DNA of 64,000 nucleotides, from assembly GCA_016713275.1 (NCBI GenBank), contig JADJPL010000001.1, forward strand, positions 248,001 through 312,000. The letters run 5' to 3'. Below the pieces are notes generated by a model. It saw nothing but the letters and a program-made list of their open reading frames with translations. It searched no databases and was not told the DNA's origin. Below are positions 36,445 through 45,735 of this stretch, one piece after another. Numbering within the stretch: the first letter of the stretch is position 1; each line of letters starts with the position of its first letter. This DNA comes from Haliscomenobacter sp. (GTDB taxonomy: Bacteria; Bacteroidota; Bacteroidia; Chitinophagales; Saprospiraceae). The position numbers and the translations under genes are program-made.

Positions 36445-37260
36445 TCAGGAACAATCCCAATGATAAGATACGTTGGAAAAATCCATTGCGGCCAAATCCG
36501 CAGGAGGAATAAAAAAGTGCGCGATTCCCATATCGCCCCATTGGAGGCCGATGGCTGAATCCGAGTCCAGTTGCAGCAATAATTGCAGGGGGAGTTCGGG
36601 AGTTCGGGGGTCTTCCTGGGTGAAATACGCGTAGCCCCCTATTTTGTGGCAGCTGTTGCTCTCGCTCAGGCCGAAGAAAAAGTCCCAAACTTCTTCTTCG
36701 TCCTCCCCGAAGCTTTGGAAGAACCGCTGTCCAAAATGTTGATCAAAACGGTAATCCATTGGTCCGGGAAATTCTTGCCCTAAAGAAAACGAGAGCCCCA
36801 AACCGGTTTCCAAAGCGAGCGGGGGGTCGGCGTAAGGCCGGAGAAAGGAAAAGTCTGTCGTCAGCGCTTCCGGATCGCGGACCAGGTCTGGGTAGTAAAG
36901 CACCTTAAACCGGCCGCCAGAAGGATTCCCCCAGCCAGCCCATCCATACATAGGGTCGTCGAAAACAAAAAACTGGAGCAAGCCCCGGTTGGGAAACCCG
37001 GCAAGCGCCGGCGTTTCCTCGAAATTGATCTGGGCGAGAAAAAACAACGACTCCCCTTCCGGCGTAACAGGGAATACGGCGCCTTTGGGAAGGTAAGGGC
37101 GGCCCCCCAGGCTACTGCTCCAGGGGAAAGCAGGACGTTGCGCCTCGGGGCTAATCCGGATAAAATCCAGCCTGGTTTCCAGAATTTTCTCCTGGAACGG
37201 CAGCAACGCCGGCGGCATATCTTGGAGTTGGCTGTGGTGTGTAAGCGTTGGTTTATTCAT
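36445..37260 (-). CDS. YwqG-like DUF1963 protein
   Basis: 271 residues. Family features are SSLGGRPYLPKG, FLAQINFEETPAL, LLQFFVFDDPMYGWAG and the late QLDSDSAIGLQWGDMGIAHFF. DUF1963/YwqG proteins are widespread cytoplasmic proteins of unknown role. The start is the ATG at 37258-37260. It lies upstream of rnhB on the same strand with a 10-base gap. No catalytic residues can be assigned. Confidence 0.87.
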   Translation of the reverse strand: MNKPTLTHHSQLQDMPPALLPFQEKILETRLDFIRISPEAQRPAFPWSSSLGGRPYLPKGAVFPVTPEGESLFFLAQINFEETPALAGFPNRGLLQFFVFDDPMYGWAGWGNPSGGRFKVLYYPDLVRDPEALTTDFSFLRPYADPPLALETGLGLSFSLGQEFPGPMDYRFDQHFGQRFFQSFGEDEEEVWDFFFGLSESNSCHKIGGYAYFTQEDPRTPELPLQLLLQLDSDSAIGLQWGDMGIAHFFIPPADLAAMDFSNVSYHWDCS

Positions 37261-37470
37261 AGTAGTGCTAAACGGAAAGCCTAAAAATAACGCATTTGCC
37301 CGGCATCCGGAAAGAAAAAAAGCATCAAAAAGACCGCTATGGCCTAAACGGGCCGGCAGGTATTTTTTACCTCCTGAAAACGCTTAAGAGAAGAAGCCCG
37401 GGATTTTTCCCTGCGATTTCATTAGGAGAATGGCCTATTATCTCGTAGATTGGACAACAAAAAAAGGAAC

Positions 37471-38055
37471 GTGCAAAAAAGTATCCAATTCCGCGTACAA
37501 CTGGAAGGCATCGAGCCGGCAATCTGGCGCACCTTTCAGGTGGATCATGGGGAAGATTTTTTCCAACTCCACGAGATCCTGCAAATTGTTATGGGGTGGG
37601 AAAATGCTCACCTGTTTGAGTTCCGTTTCAACGGGCGGCGTATTGGTCTTTTACCCGATGAGGAAGAGCTCTGGGACGCCGACGAGAATGTAGAGGACTG
37701 CGAAGCGATTGTGCTGGGAGAACTCGAGCTGAAAGAAGGCGACGAAATCATTTACATCTACGATTTTGGCGACGAGTGGGTGCACAAATTGACCGTAGAA
37801 CAGCTGCTGCCGGAGGAAACCCCAACTCCGCTTTGCCTGACAGGGGCCCGCAACTGCACACCGGAAGACTGCGGAGGGATTTTTGGATATGTGCATCTGC
37901 TGGAGGTACTCCGCGACCCCAAGCATCCGGAATTCAAAGAGTTTAGCGAGTGGATCGAAGAATTTGATCCCGAGCTCTTCGATTTGGAGGAAACCAACGA
38001 TATCCTCAAGGAATTCGACGATTGGAGGGAGAGCTTATGGGCTGAGGAAGAATAA
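37471..38055 (+). CDS. pRiA4b ORF-3-like protein (IS1096 TnpR-like fold)
   Basis: About 194 residues from a GTG at 37471, preceded by AAAGGAAC; a TTG at 37450 is less likely. It matches the PRiA4_ORF3 family: LEGIEPAIWRTFQV at the start, IYDFGDEWVHKLTVE in the middle and CTGARNCTPEDCGGIFGY-type cysteine pattern. The C-terminal 50 residues are strongly acidic. The family name comes from a plasmid and an IS1096 passenger gene, but no transposase, inverted repeats or plasmid functions are nearby, so mobility is not implied. Its function is unknown. Confidence 0.85.
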   Translation: MQKSIQFRVQLEGIEPAIWRTFQVDHGEDFFQLHEILQIVMGWENAHLFEFRFNGRRIGLLPDEEELWDADENVEDCEAIVLGELELKEGDEIIYIYDFGDEWVHKLTVEQLLPEETPTPLCLTGARNCTPEDCGGIFGYVHLLEVLRDPKHPEFKEFSEWIEEFDPELFDLEETNDILKEFDDWRESLWAEEE

Positions 38056-38060
38056 TCGGT

Positions 38061-38708
38061 TCACCCATTCCGGATGATCTCCAACAGTTCGTCCAGTTGG
38101 TCAAACGATTTGAATCCTGTTTTTTCCTCATCACCTCCCTGAAGGCAAAACCCGGCAGGATGCAGGGTGTTCAGGATGTCTTTGAGGATAGATGCTTCCA
38201 GATCCGCGTGGATAAGAATGGGGTATCGGGCGCAAATTGCTGCCAACCAGGTCCCAGACAGTGGGCGCTCCTGAGAAAACACCTCCTGGGTCATCTGGTT
38301 TTTGCTGAGGTTGAACACAAAATATGCCGTCCAAGGGGCGAAGGATTCCAGGAATATTTCCAGGTTTTCTTCGGTTGAGGCCGGCTCAACAACGATTTCT
38401 TTGAACACAGGGAGGAACGCACTGAGTTCCTGCTGGGTTTCCAGCGGTAAGGCCATGGGGGCGACAACGGCGCCCAGGGACAAGTCCCTGCACAGGCGAA
38501 GGATCTCGGTTGCGGATTGTAAACCAGCAGTTCCAGCGATGGCGGGCCCTTCTACCCATTCCTTTATCGCGGCGATTCGGGCTGGAGGAATATACGATTC
38601 GCCAGAAGAGTCCAGCTCAAAGGCTAGCCAATCGGCTTCCCAGGCGGCAAAAAAGCGGGCGTCCGTCAGATTGCTGATTCCTGAAGCCAGGATTTTATAG
38701 CCGTTCAT
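38061..38708 (-). CDS. TrpF-like (phosphoribosylanthranilate isomerase fold) protein without the catalytic cysteine
   Basis: 215 residues from the ATG at 38706-38708; a longer frame upstream only mirrors the alkyltransferase-like gene. The N-terminus GYKILASGISNLTDARFFAA aligns with the TrpF KICGIT-NLEDA start, and the end GFCLQGGDEEKTGFKSFDQL with the TrpF SGVE-SPG-KD phosphate site. The catalytic cysteine of TrpF is a serine here (S9), and the usual Asp-Ser and SGVE features are degraded. No trp gene is nearby. It may be a non-enzymatic or re-purposed paralogue. A -7 box lies 24 bases upstream. Confidence 0.6.
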   Translation of the reverse strand: MNGYKILASGISNLTDARFFAAWEADWLAFELDSSGESYIPPARIAAIKEWVEGPAIAGTAGLQSATEILRLCRDLSLGAVVAPMALPLETQQELSAFLPVFKEIVVEPASTEENLEIFLESFAPWTAYFVFNLSKNQMTQEVFSQERPLSGTWLAAICARYPILIHADLEASILKDILNTLHPAGFCLQGGDEEKTGFKSFDQLDELLEIIRNG

Positions 38709-38731
38709 TGCGAGGGGTATTTTATTTGGAG

Positions 38732-38739
38732 CAAATGTA
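38732..38739 (-). promoter_or_regulatory. Putative -7 box of the TrpF-like gene
   Basis: TACATTTG on the minus strand matches TANNTTTG, 24 bases upstream of the ATG, within the 39-base divergent gap to the alkyltransferase-like gene. Confidence 0.35.
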
Positions 38740-38747
38740 GAAAAAGG

Positions 38748-39083
38748 ATGGAAGAACCCTTCTATTACGAGCAGGTATATGAAGTGGTGCGCCGCATTCC
38801 GAGGGGGCGGGTTAGCACATACGGGGCTATCGCCGACTATCTTGCCCTGGGATCTGCGCGCATGGTTGGCTGGGCGCTTTATCAAAGCGTTTTGGAGGAA
38901 CAGATCCCCGCTCACCGGGTCGTCAACAGGAAAGGCGAACTCAGCGGCCGGCATCATTTTCCTACCCCTTCGTTTATGGAGGAATTGCTGGCCCAGGAAG
39001 GCGTTGAGGTCGTAGACCATTGCGTCCAGGAGTTCAAGTCCAGGTTTTGGCATCCGCAGGAAAGCGATGCGGGCGAATTCTAA
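38748..39083 (+). CDS. Alkyltransferase-like (ATL) DNA-binding protein
   Basis: 111 residues, a single MGMT/Ogt C-terminal domain. The normal acceptor motif PCHRV reads PAHRV (A55), so it cannot accept alkyl groups. The DNA-binding helix region (GRVSTYGAIADYLALGSARMVGWAL) and its helix-intercalating arginine (R39 in SARMVG) are kept. This is the pattern of ATL proteins, which bind O6-alkylguanine and pass the lesion to nucleotide excision repair. The small size without an N-terminal domain also fits. It is divergent from the TrpF-like gene, 39 bases away. Confidence 0.88.
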   Translation: MEEPFYYEQVYEVVRRIPRGRVSTYGAIADYLALGSARMVGWALYQSVLEEQIPAHRVVNRKGELSGRHHFPTPSFMEELLAQEGVEVVDHCVQEFKSRFWHPQESDAGEF

Positions 39084-39204
39084 ATCGGTCTTTTCTCGCC
39101 GGGGAGGCGTTCCTTTGTCAATAAAGGAGAGAAAGAAATGCGCTTAGTCCTTTCAAAACCATAGAAAAAGTGCGAACTTGCTGATTTGAAAGGGACTACT
39201 TTCC

Positions 39205-40050
39205 ATGGAATCGATATTATGCCTTACAGATTATAAGGCCAACAGCGATCAGACCTTCCGTTTTGCCCTTTACCTGGCCTCCCGGTTAAGCGCCAAACTC
39301 TTTTTTGTCCATATTTTCGAGGCGCCCGGACAGGCTGTTGAAGAGCGCAAAGAAAAGCCAACCGACCCGCCTGCCGAAACGGGCAAGGAATCCCAAGCCC
39401 TTGAATTGCAGCGCCTGCAGGCCTTTGCAAAGGAACACGGCGGAGACCAGCTTTCCGAAATCGATATCCGCTATTTGGTAGCCGGAGGTTCCCGGAGAGA
39501 ACGAATCGCGGAGCTTTTTCAGCAATACGACCTGGACCTCATCGTGATGGGCATGCGCAACCGGACCGGGATTGCCGACCGGCTTTTCGGGGACCTGGCC
39601 CGAAAAATGATCGACAAAGCCCCTTGCCCGCTTTTACTGATTCCGCCCGAAGCCTCCTTCCGGGAAATTCGTCATATCGTCTATGCCACCGATTTCGGGT
39701 ACCACAATCTGAATGCGATCGAATCCCTCCTTCGCTGGAGTGAAGGCCTCGACGCCCATCTTCATCTGGTGCATGTGTCGGAGGATCCCGAAGACAACCA
39801 ATGGGCGGAAACCCAGATGGAAAAGATCAAACGGACCTTTGAAGACGAAAACGAGGAGAACCGGATGCATTTCACCGTTATGGAAGGAGAAGTCCAGGAA
39901 GGGATAGAGGATTTCATCGAAAAAGCCCAATCGGATGTCATCGCGCTCACAACGCACACCAGAGGCTATTGGGAAAAGATGATGGCATCCAGCCTCGCCA
40001 AGGACTTGGCCGAAGAGGTGGAAATCCCCTTGCTTGTTTTTCGGGAATAA
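39205..40050 (+). CDS. Universal stress protein with two UspA domains
   Basis: 281 residues made of two UspA-type domains (about 1-140 and 150-281). The first ends with the nucleotide-binding pattern GMRNRTGIADRLFGDLARKM and PCPLLLIP; the second has TTHTRGYWEKMMASSLAKDLAEEVEIPLLVF, where the glycine-rich loop is less complete. Such tandem Usp proteins act in the cytoplasm in stress responses, often binding ATP. The gene stands alone; it is convergent with the GHMP kinase gene. Confidence 0.88.
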   Translation: MESILCLTDYKANSDQTFRFALYLASRLSAKLFFVHIFEAPGQAVEERKEKPTDPPAETGKESQALELQRLQAFAKEHGGDQLSEIDIRYLVAGGSRRERIAELFQQYDLDLIVMGMRNRTGIADRLFGDLARKMIDKAPCPLLLIPPEASFREIRHIVYATDFGYHNLNAIESLLRWSEGLDAHLHLVHVSEDPEDNQWAETQMEKIKRTFEDENEENRMHFTVMEGEVQEGIEDFIEKAQSDVIALTTHTRGYWEKMMASSLAKDLAEEVEIPLLVFRE

Positions 40051-40066
40051 CCACGACAGCCGCGTT

Positions 40067-40975
40067 TTACCACCTCAACGCCATGGGGCGGTAATCCCCA
40101 AAGCGGACCAGGGTTTGCTCCCAGTCTTTGGTGATACCTAATACAAACCCACCGCCTCCCGCTCCGCATAGTTTCAATTTGAATAGGTTGCCTGCGAGGC
40201 CTTCCAGCCAGAACGCCTCCCAGCCAGGCAGAATCATTTGGCCCATATACCGGAGCTGAAACCCGCTGAGAATATGCCACTCTTCAAATAAAGCTTCCCA
40301 CTGGCCCGTCAGAAAAAAATGGATGGCATCCTCTGTGGAAGGGACCAGCTCCGCCAGGACTCGGGCCAGGTAGTTCGCATCTGCGCACCACTCCTTGAAT
40401 ACCTGCACCAGGGGGCCTGTTTTTCTGGGCGTTCCGGTATCAAGCAGAAAAAGGGTATACGCTTCCGATGGATCGGGAAGGGTAATCGCCTGGAGCGCTC
40501 CCTCGCGGTCAAATAGTAACGGCCGGTTGAGATAAGAAACCAGGGGGTCTGCCCCCGAGCTGGCGCCGTGAAAAAAACTTTCTATCGATCCGAAAAGCCG
40601 TTTAAGCTCCGCATAGCGGCCAGCGTCTTCCCTGGAAATTGGGTCTGGAGCGTACTGGTCGTACAGCGCAGCGCATAAGGCTCCGGAGCTTCCCGCGCCG
40701 TAGCCGGGCGGAATGGAAGACTCAAAAAACAGCCCCTGGGCCAAATCGATCCGAAACCGGGCGGTATCCAACCGGCATGGCAAGCTTCCGGATTCCATGG
40801 CGCGATCCAGGTAATCTGCCCATTCCGCCAAAAGAGATTGAGCCGCTCCCAGCTTGGAACGGTCGCTCTCCAAGCGCCAGTGCCCTGCCAGGGAGGGAAA
40901 CGGCATAGCCAACGCCTGAGCGCCATGGACAACGACGTGTTCTCCGAATAGTAGGATTTTCCCGCAATACTCCAT
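40067..40975 (-). CDS. GHMP-family kinase, mevalonate-kinase-like
   Basis: 302 residues from the ATG at 40973-40975; the longer frame to 41125 runs through the rpsA terminator and is rejected. The N-terminus GKILLFGEHVVVHGAQALAMP is typical of mevalonate kinase, the phosphate-binding loop is PPGYGAGSSGAL (89-100), and the C-terminal motif is LCGAGGGGFVLG. It would phosphorylate mevalonate in isoprenoid synthesis, or a related substrate; many Bacteroidota carry the mevalonate pathway. No other pathway gene is in the window. It lies downstream of rpsA, after a terminator. Confidence 0.83.
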   Translation of the reverse strand: MEYCGKILLFGEHVVVHGAQALAMPFPSLAGHWRLESDRSKLGAAQSLLAEWADYLDRAMESGSLPCRLDTARFRIDLAQGLFFESSIPPGYGAGSSGALCAALYDQYAPDPISREDAGRYAELKRLFGSIESFFHGASSGADPLVSYLNRPLLFDREGALQAITLPDPSEAYTLFLLDTGTPRKTGPLVQVFKEWCADANYLARVLAELVPSTEDAIHFFLTGQWEALFEEWHILSGFQLRYMGQMILPGWEAFWLEGLAGNLFKLKLCGAGGGGFVLGITKDWEQTLVRFGDYRPMALRW

Positions 40976-40985
40976 TAAAAAAAAT

Positions 40986-41014
40986 GAGGCTGGGGATATG
41001 CAAGCCCCAGCCTC
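40986..41014 (-). terminator. Intrinsic terminator after rpsA
   Basis: GAGGCTGGGG (40986-40995) pairs with CCCCAGCCTC (41005-41014). On the minus strand the stem is followed by ATTTTTTTTA. It lies 25 bases after the rpsA stop and before the GHMP kinase start. Confidence 0.88.
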
Positions 41015-41039
41015 AAAGGTATAGCATTTCCAAAAGAAC

Positions 41040-43165
41040 TTATTCCTTGGAATCGTCCTCTTTTTCCGGTTGCTGTTGTTGTTCGAACTGTTCTTTAAGC
41101 TGAGCCAGCCCTTCCAATTCGCCAAGCGTCGTTTTTTCGATCGCCGATTGCTGTTTTTTTACCGCCTGACGAACCTGCTGGCGCTCGCCGTCGCGCTCGC
41201 GCTTGACCTGTTCATCTGCTTCGCGGCGAATATCCTCCAGATAGCGCAAGTGCGAAACGAGGATGCGCTTATCATCGCGGTTGAATTCGATCACCTTTAC
41301 CGTCAAGGTTTCTTCCACTTCAGCGAGGGAGTTGTCCTCCTTGCGGATATGCTTAATCGGCGCAAACGCTTCCAGTCCGTAAGGCAACTGAACGATCGCT
41401 CCGCGGTCATCGCGGCGCAGCACCGTCGCTTCGTGGTAGGAACCAACGGGGAATACATTTTCAAACGTATCCCATGGGTTCTCTTCGAGCTGTTTGTGGC
41501 CAAGCGAAAGCTTGCGGTTGTCCTTGTCGATATCGAGGATCGTGACGTCGATCTTTTCGCCCACCTTGGTAAACTCGGAGGGGTGCCCGTAGCGCTTGGT
41601 CCAGGACAGGTCGGAGATATGGACCATGCCTCCAATCCCTTCTTTCAGTTCCACAAATACGCCGTAAGGAGTGAGGTTTTTCACCTCGCCTTCGTGGCGG
41701 CTGTTCAGCGGGAAGCGATCTTCGATTTCGCTCCAAGGATCCTTGGCCAATTGCTTTAGGGAGAGGGACATCTTGCGCTCATCGCGGTCGATAGTAACCA
41801 CTTTGGCTTCGTGTTCCTGCCCCAGTTTGAAGTATTCGCGGGCGTTGATCGGCTGGTTGCTCCAGCTTACTTCCGACACGTGGATCAGCCCTTCTACGCC
41901 GGGCAGGATCTCGAGGAAAGCGCCATAATCTTCGATGTTGACAATTTTGCCCTTGACCACGGAGGCTTCCATGATCGTCGGGTCGAGGATTTCCCAGGGA
42001 TGCGGCTGGAGCTGCTTTAAGCCAAGGGAAATACGCTTCTTGTTTTCGTCGAAGTCCAATACCACGACGCTGATGCGCTCGTTCAGGGAAAGCACTCGCT
42101 TGGGTGGCTGATACGGCCCCAGGAAATATCCGTGATATAAAGGAGCCCGTCTACGCCGCCAAGATCCAGGAAGGCGCCAAAGTCGGTAATGTTTTTGACG
42201 ATCCCTTCCAAAACCTGGCCTTTTTCCAGGCTGGCGATAATGGCTTCGCGCTGCTCGGCCAAGTCGCTTTCGATAAGGGCTTTGTGAGAAACGACCGCGT
42301 TCTTGATGGTTTCGTTGATCTTAACCACCTTGAACTCCATCGTTTTACCAACGTATGAATCGTAATCGATGATCGGCTTAATGTCGATCTGGGAACCAGG
42401 GAGGAAGGTTTCCAGCCCGCCGCAATCGGCGATCAATCCGCCTTTGGTTTTGCTGATGACCGTTCCTTTGATCACGGTGCCGTTCTCGTAGGAGTCTACG
42501 ATGTTTTCCCAGGCGCGCAGCAGCTTGGCTTTTCTGCGCGAAAGCACCAGCTGGCCACGGATATCCTCCTGTTGCTCCACATATACCTCCACAAAATCGC
42601 CTACTTTCAGGTCGGGCGTATCGCGGAATTCGGAGAACGGAAGGAGGCCGTCCGATTTGTAGTTAATGTCCAGAACGATGTCGCCATCATTGATCGCGGT
42701 GATGTAGCCTTTTACAATCTCGTTTTCCACCACCGATTTCATGGTGGCGTCGTATTGGTCCAGGTAGCTTTTGATCTCTTCCTGGGAATAGGCAATGCCC
42801 CCTTTGTTGGTGATATTCCAGTTGAAATCATCGTGCGCCGAGTTGGGGTCGTACCCCAGATCCAGGGGAAGGTCGAGGTCGTCTTCTTCCTCTTCCTCGT
42901 GCGGTTCTTCTTCCACGCGCTCCTCCTGAGCAACGATTACAGAAACCTCTTCTTCGGCGGGTTCGGGCTCCGTGGATGCTTCTTCCACTGCAGCTTCCGC
43001 CGGTGCTTCTTCCACTGCTTCTGCCACGGGTTCCTCCGTCGGCGCTTCTTCCATGACGGCTTCCGGCGCTACGGCTTCTTCAGCCTCTTCGCCAGGAAGG
43101 TTTTCGGGAAGGACGTTTTCCAGGTCTTCCTGGTCTTCAAATTGCGGATTCTTTTCGTCTGACAT
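41040..43165 (-). CDS. rpsA: 30S ribosomal protein S1 (frameshifted here)
   Basis: About 708 residues once repaired. An N-terminal acidic Glu/Ala/Val-rich extension of about 110 residues precedes a chain of S1 RNA-binding domains (repeats such as GKIVNIEDYGAFLEILPGVEGLIHVSEVSW and GEVKNLTPYGVFVELKEGIGGMVHISDLSW), with a Glu/Gln-rich C-terminal tail. The frame breaks near 42095: one G is missing on the minus strand in AGCGAGTGC, and repair joins ISHPSEV to LSLNERISVVVL. S1 delivers mRNA to the 30S subunit, which matters in Bacteroidota where Shine-Dalgarno use is weak; here an AGGAGG lies 12 bases before the ATG. A -7 box is about 60 bases upstream. Confidence 0.92.
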
Positions 43166-43517
43166 GTGTTGATGGTTCCTCCTGCGAAAGGCAGGTATTG
43201 GTTTACAATTTTTTTAAAGTGGGGCAAAGGTAGAGCTTTCTCCATTAATATAAAAGCATGTAAACCAGAAAAAAGAGAAGCACCCCTTTTCGAAGCGCAT
43301 CCTTTATGGGCGGGGGGGGGGAAAACCGCGATGGTATGGTCGCCCAAGACTTATACCCTCCCTGGGAAAGGGCTTGCCATACCCATTGAAAAAGCGAATC
43401 TTCGGAAAAACCGGCGCGTGAAGAGGATTTCCAGAGAAAACGTCATTTTCAGATTAGAAAGTTGTATTTTTCTTTCTAATTAATCTTCTTTTCCGCTTAC
43501 CCAATCAAAACCAGAAT
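43166..43517. other. Divergent rpsA/fadD promoter region with a G10 run
   Basis: 352 bases without a supported gene. It holds the rpsA -7 box (43225-43232), and an uninterrupted run of ten G residues at 43312-43321, notable for assembly errors or slippage. The part before fadD (about 43450-43480) is AT-rich. No RNA gene was recognised. Confidence 0.5.
43225..43232 (-). promoter_or_regulatory. Putative -7 box of rpsA
   Basis: TACCTTTG on the minus strand matches TANNTTTG, about 60 bases upstream of the rpsA ATG. No clear -33 element was seen. Confidence 0.35.
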
Positions 43518-45188
43518 ATGAGTTCCGAATTCAAACCATGGCTCAATAACTACCCTGCCGGCGTTCCAATAAAAATTGACCCGGATCAATACCCTACGGT
43601 ATTGCATTTTCTGCAGGAGATCTTTGCCCGGTTCAGCAAACTCAAAGCCTTTTCCTGCATGGGGAAGGAAATAACCTATGCCGAGGCCGACCGGCTTTCC
43701 ACGTACATGGGCGCCTACCTGCAATCCCGCGGATTGCAACCCGGCGACAAGATCGCCATCATGATGCCCAACCTGCTTCAGTATCCTATCGTTCTGATTG
43801 GAGCGCTGCGGGCAGGGCTGGTCGTCGTCAACACCAACCCGTTGTACACTCCCCGGGAGATGCAGCATCAGTTTAAGGATTCCGGCGCGAAAGCCATTGT
43901 CATTGCGGAAAACTTCGCAGCCAATCTGCAGAAAGTCCTCCCAGAAACCGATATCAAGATCGTGATCACGACGAGCATTGGAGAAATGCTCGGGTTCCCC
44001 AAAGGGAATATCGTCAATTTCGTCGTGCGCAAGATCAAGCGGATGGTGCCTGCATACCAGCTGGTGAACGCGGTAACGTTCTCCGACGCGATCAGCCAGG
44101 GGCGCAAATTCAGCCTGAAGCCTCACCAGGGGCATGCCGACGAGGTGATTCTGCTTCAATACACCGGCGGCACGACGGGAGTGTCCAAAGGCGCTATGCT
44201 CACCAACAGGAACCTGGTAGCCAATATGCTCCAGATTCGGGCCTGGATGTCGCCGCTGTTGAAAGAAGGGGAAGAGATTGTGCTTTGCCCGCTGCCATTG
44301 TACCATATTTTTGCCTTCACCGTCAACCTCCTGGCCATGATGGGCTATGGGACCCTGTCGATTCTGGTGACCAATGCCCGGGATCTTCCTTCGGTAATCA
44401 AGGTGTTGAAATCGAGCAAGGTGTCGGTCATCACCGGGGTGAATACCCTGTTCAACGCGCTTCTGAATCATCCGGAATTCTCCGGTATCGACTTCAGCGC
44501 GCTGAAGGTGACGGTCGGAGGAGGGATGGCCGTTCAGCGGCCAGTCGCTGAAGCATGGAAAAAAGCGACGGGCTGCGCGCTATCCGAAGGATACGGCATG
44601 ACGGAATCCTCGCCGGTAGTGTCGGTCAATCCACTGGACCATACCGGAAAGCTAGGAACGATCGGGTTACCTGTTCCTTCCACCGAGCTGCGCATCGTAG
44701 ACGAGCAGGGGAACGTTCTGGGGCCGGAACAAATCGGGGAAATCCAGGCGAAAGGGCCTCAGATTATGAAAGGCTACTACAACAAGCCGGAGGAGACCGC
44801 CAAGACCGTTGTCGACGGCTGGTTATGCACCGGCGATATCGGCATGATGCACGAGGATGGCTTCTTCCAGATCGTCGATCGCAAAAAAGACATGATCCTG
44901 GTTTCCGGGTTCAATGTGTTTCCCAATGAGATCGAGGAAGTGCTCATGACCCATCCCAAAGTCCTGGAAGCAGCAGCTATTGGCATTCAGGATGCTAAAT
45001 CAGGGGAAGCGGTAAAGGTATTTATCGTAAAGAAAGATAATTCCCTGACACAGAAGGAAATCATCAGTTTTTGCCGCGAGAACCTGACCGGATATAAGGT
45101 ACCCAAGGAAGTAGAATTTCGGACCGAACTTCCTAAGACCAATGTAGGGAAGATCTTGCGCCGGATGCTTAAGGAAGAAAACGGATAA
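43518..45188 (+). CDS. fadD: Long-chain fatty acid-CoA ligase
   Basis: 556 residues, ANL superfamily. Motifs: LLQYTGGTTGVSKGAML (phosphate loop), EGYGMTESSPVVSVNP, WLCTGDIGMMHEDGFFQIVDRKKDMIL, and the C-terminal TNVGKILRRMLK with its catalytic lysine. The GFNVFPNEIEEVL segment and the overall length match FadD. It activates long-chain fatty acids to acyl-CoA for beta-oxidation or lipid synthesis, at the inner face of the membrane. An alkane hydroxylase pair at 48.4-50.8 kb could supply fatty acids, but they are not in one operon. Confidence 0.93.
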   Translation: MSSEFKPWLNNYPAGVPIKIDPDQYPTVLHFLQEIFARFSKLKAFSCMGKEITYAEADRLSTYMGAYLQSRGLQPGDKIAIMMPNLLQYPIVLIGALRAGLVVVNTNPLYTPREMQHQFKDSGAKAIVIAENFAANLQKVLPETDIKIVITTSIGEMLGFPKGNIVNFVVRKIKRMVPAYQLVNAVTFSDAISQGRKFSLKPHQGHADEVILLQYTGGTTGVSKGAMLTNRNLVANMLQIRAWMSPLLKEGEEIVLCPLPLYHIFAFTVNLLAMMGYGTLSILVTNARDLPSVIKVLKSSKVSVITGVNTLFNALLNHPEFSGIDFSALKVTVGGGMAVQRPVAEAWKKATGCALSEGYGMTESSPVVSVNPLDHTGKLGTIGLPVPSTELRIVDEQGNVLGPEQIGEIQAKGPQIMKGYYNKPEETAKTVVDGWLCTGDIGMMHEDGFFQIVDRKKDMILVSGFNVFPNEIEEVLMTHPKVLEAAAIGIQDAKSGEAVKVFIVKKDNSLTQKEIISFCRENLTGYKVPKEVEFRTELPKTNVGKILRRMLKEENG

Positions 45189-45210
45189 GCCTGTTTCTAA
45201 CCTGTTGACA

Positions 45211-45717
45211 TCAAGAAAGGCTACCTGCCAAAGGGGCGCGATCCAGACAGTCCACCACCGATTTTAACAGGACGAAAATTGGTTCGCGCCCTTCTTTGCT
45301 TACCGGGCCTTCCTCTTCTTCCTCGTCTTCGGTTAAACAATCTTCCAGGAAAGCCAGAAGGTCTTCCTGGGAAGCTCCGGAGAAAAAAACATCTAAGCGC
45401 TCCCGAAACCGCTTGGCCTGAACGGCTTCCAATAGTTCCCAGTTTTGCTCTTCGGCTTCCGAAAGCGCGTCAGGGTGAATGGGTTCCTGTGGTCCATTGA
45501 CCTCAAGACAAGATTTCCAAATGACCGCGAGCAGGTAAATCATGAATCCCCGTTCGGATTCGCTGAACGCCGAGGCGTTCTCCTCTTCCAGCAAAAAGGG
45601 GAGCAGGGCAGGTTGATGTGATTGAAGCGCTTTTAGAGTCGCTTCGAGTTCAACATCCGAAGATCCCAGCCCTTCGGCTACTTCATCAATTACCTTTTCC
45701 GGGACAAACTTCATCAT
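45211..45717 (-). CDS. Acidic protein of unknown function
   Basis: 168 residues, strongly acidic (DEEEEEG run near 140) and helical, with no signal peptide or membrane segment. Visible parts include MMKFVPEKVIDEVAEGL at the start and LLAFLEDCLTEDEEEE late. No family was recognised. It lies 18 bases downstream of the OmpA/PD40 protein gene on the same strand, so it is probably the second gene of that operon, and convergent with fadD. Confidence 0.6.
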   Translation of the reverse strand: MMKFVPEKVIDEVAEGLGSSDVELEATLKALQSHQPALLPFLLEEENASAFSESERGFMIYLLAVIWKSCLEVNGPQEPIHPDALSEAEEQNWELLEAVQAKRFRERLDVFFSGASQEDLLAFLEDCLTEDEEEEEGPVSKEGREPIFVLLKSVVDCLDRAPLAGSLS

Positions 45718-45735
45718 CAGGTTTTTGGTTCGGAT

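Noticed and set aside
37471..38055. A transposon passenger gene, from the family name of the pRiA4b/IS1096-like protein
   Set aside because: No transposase, terminal inverted repeats or duplicated target sites were seen around it.
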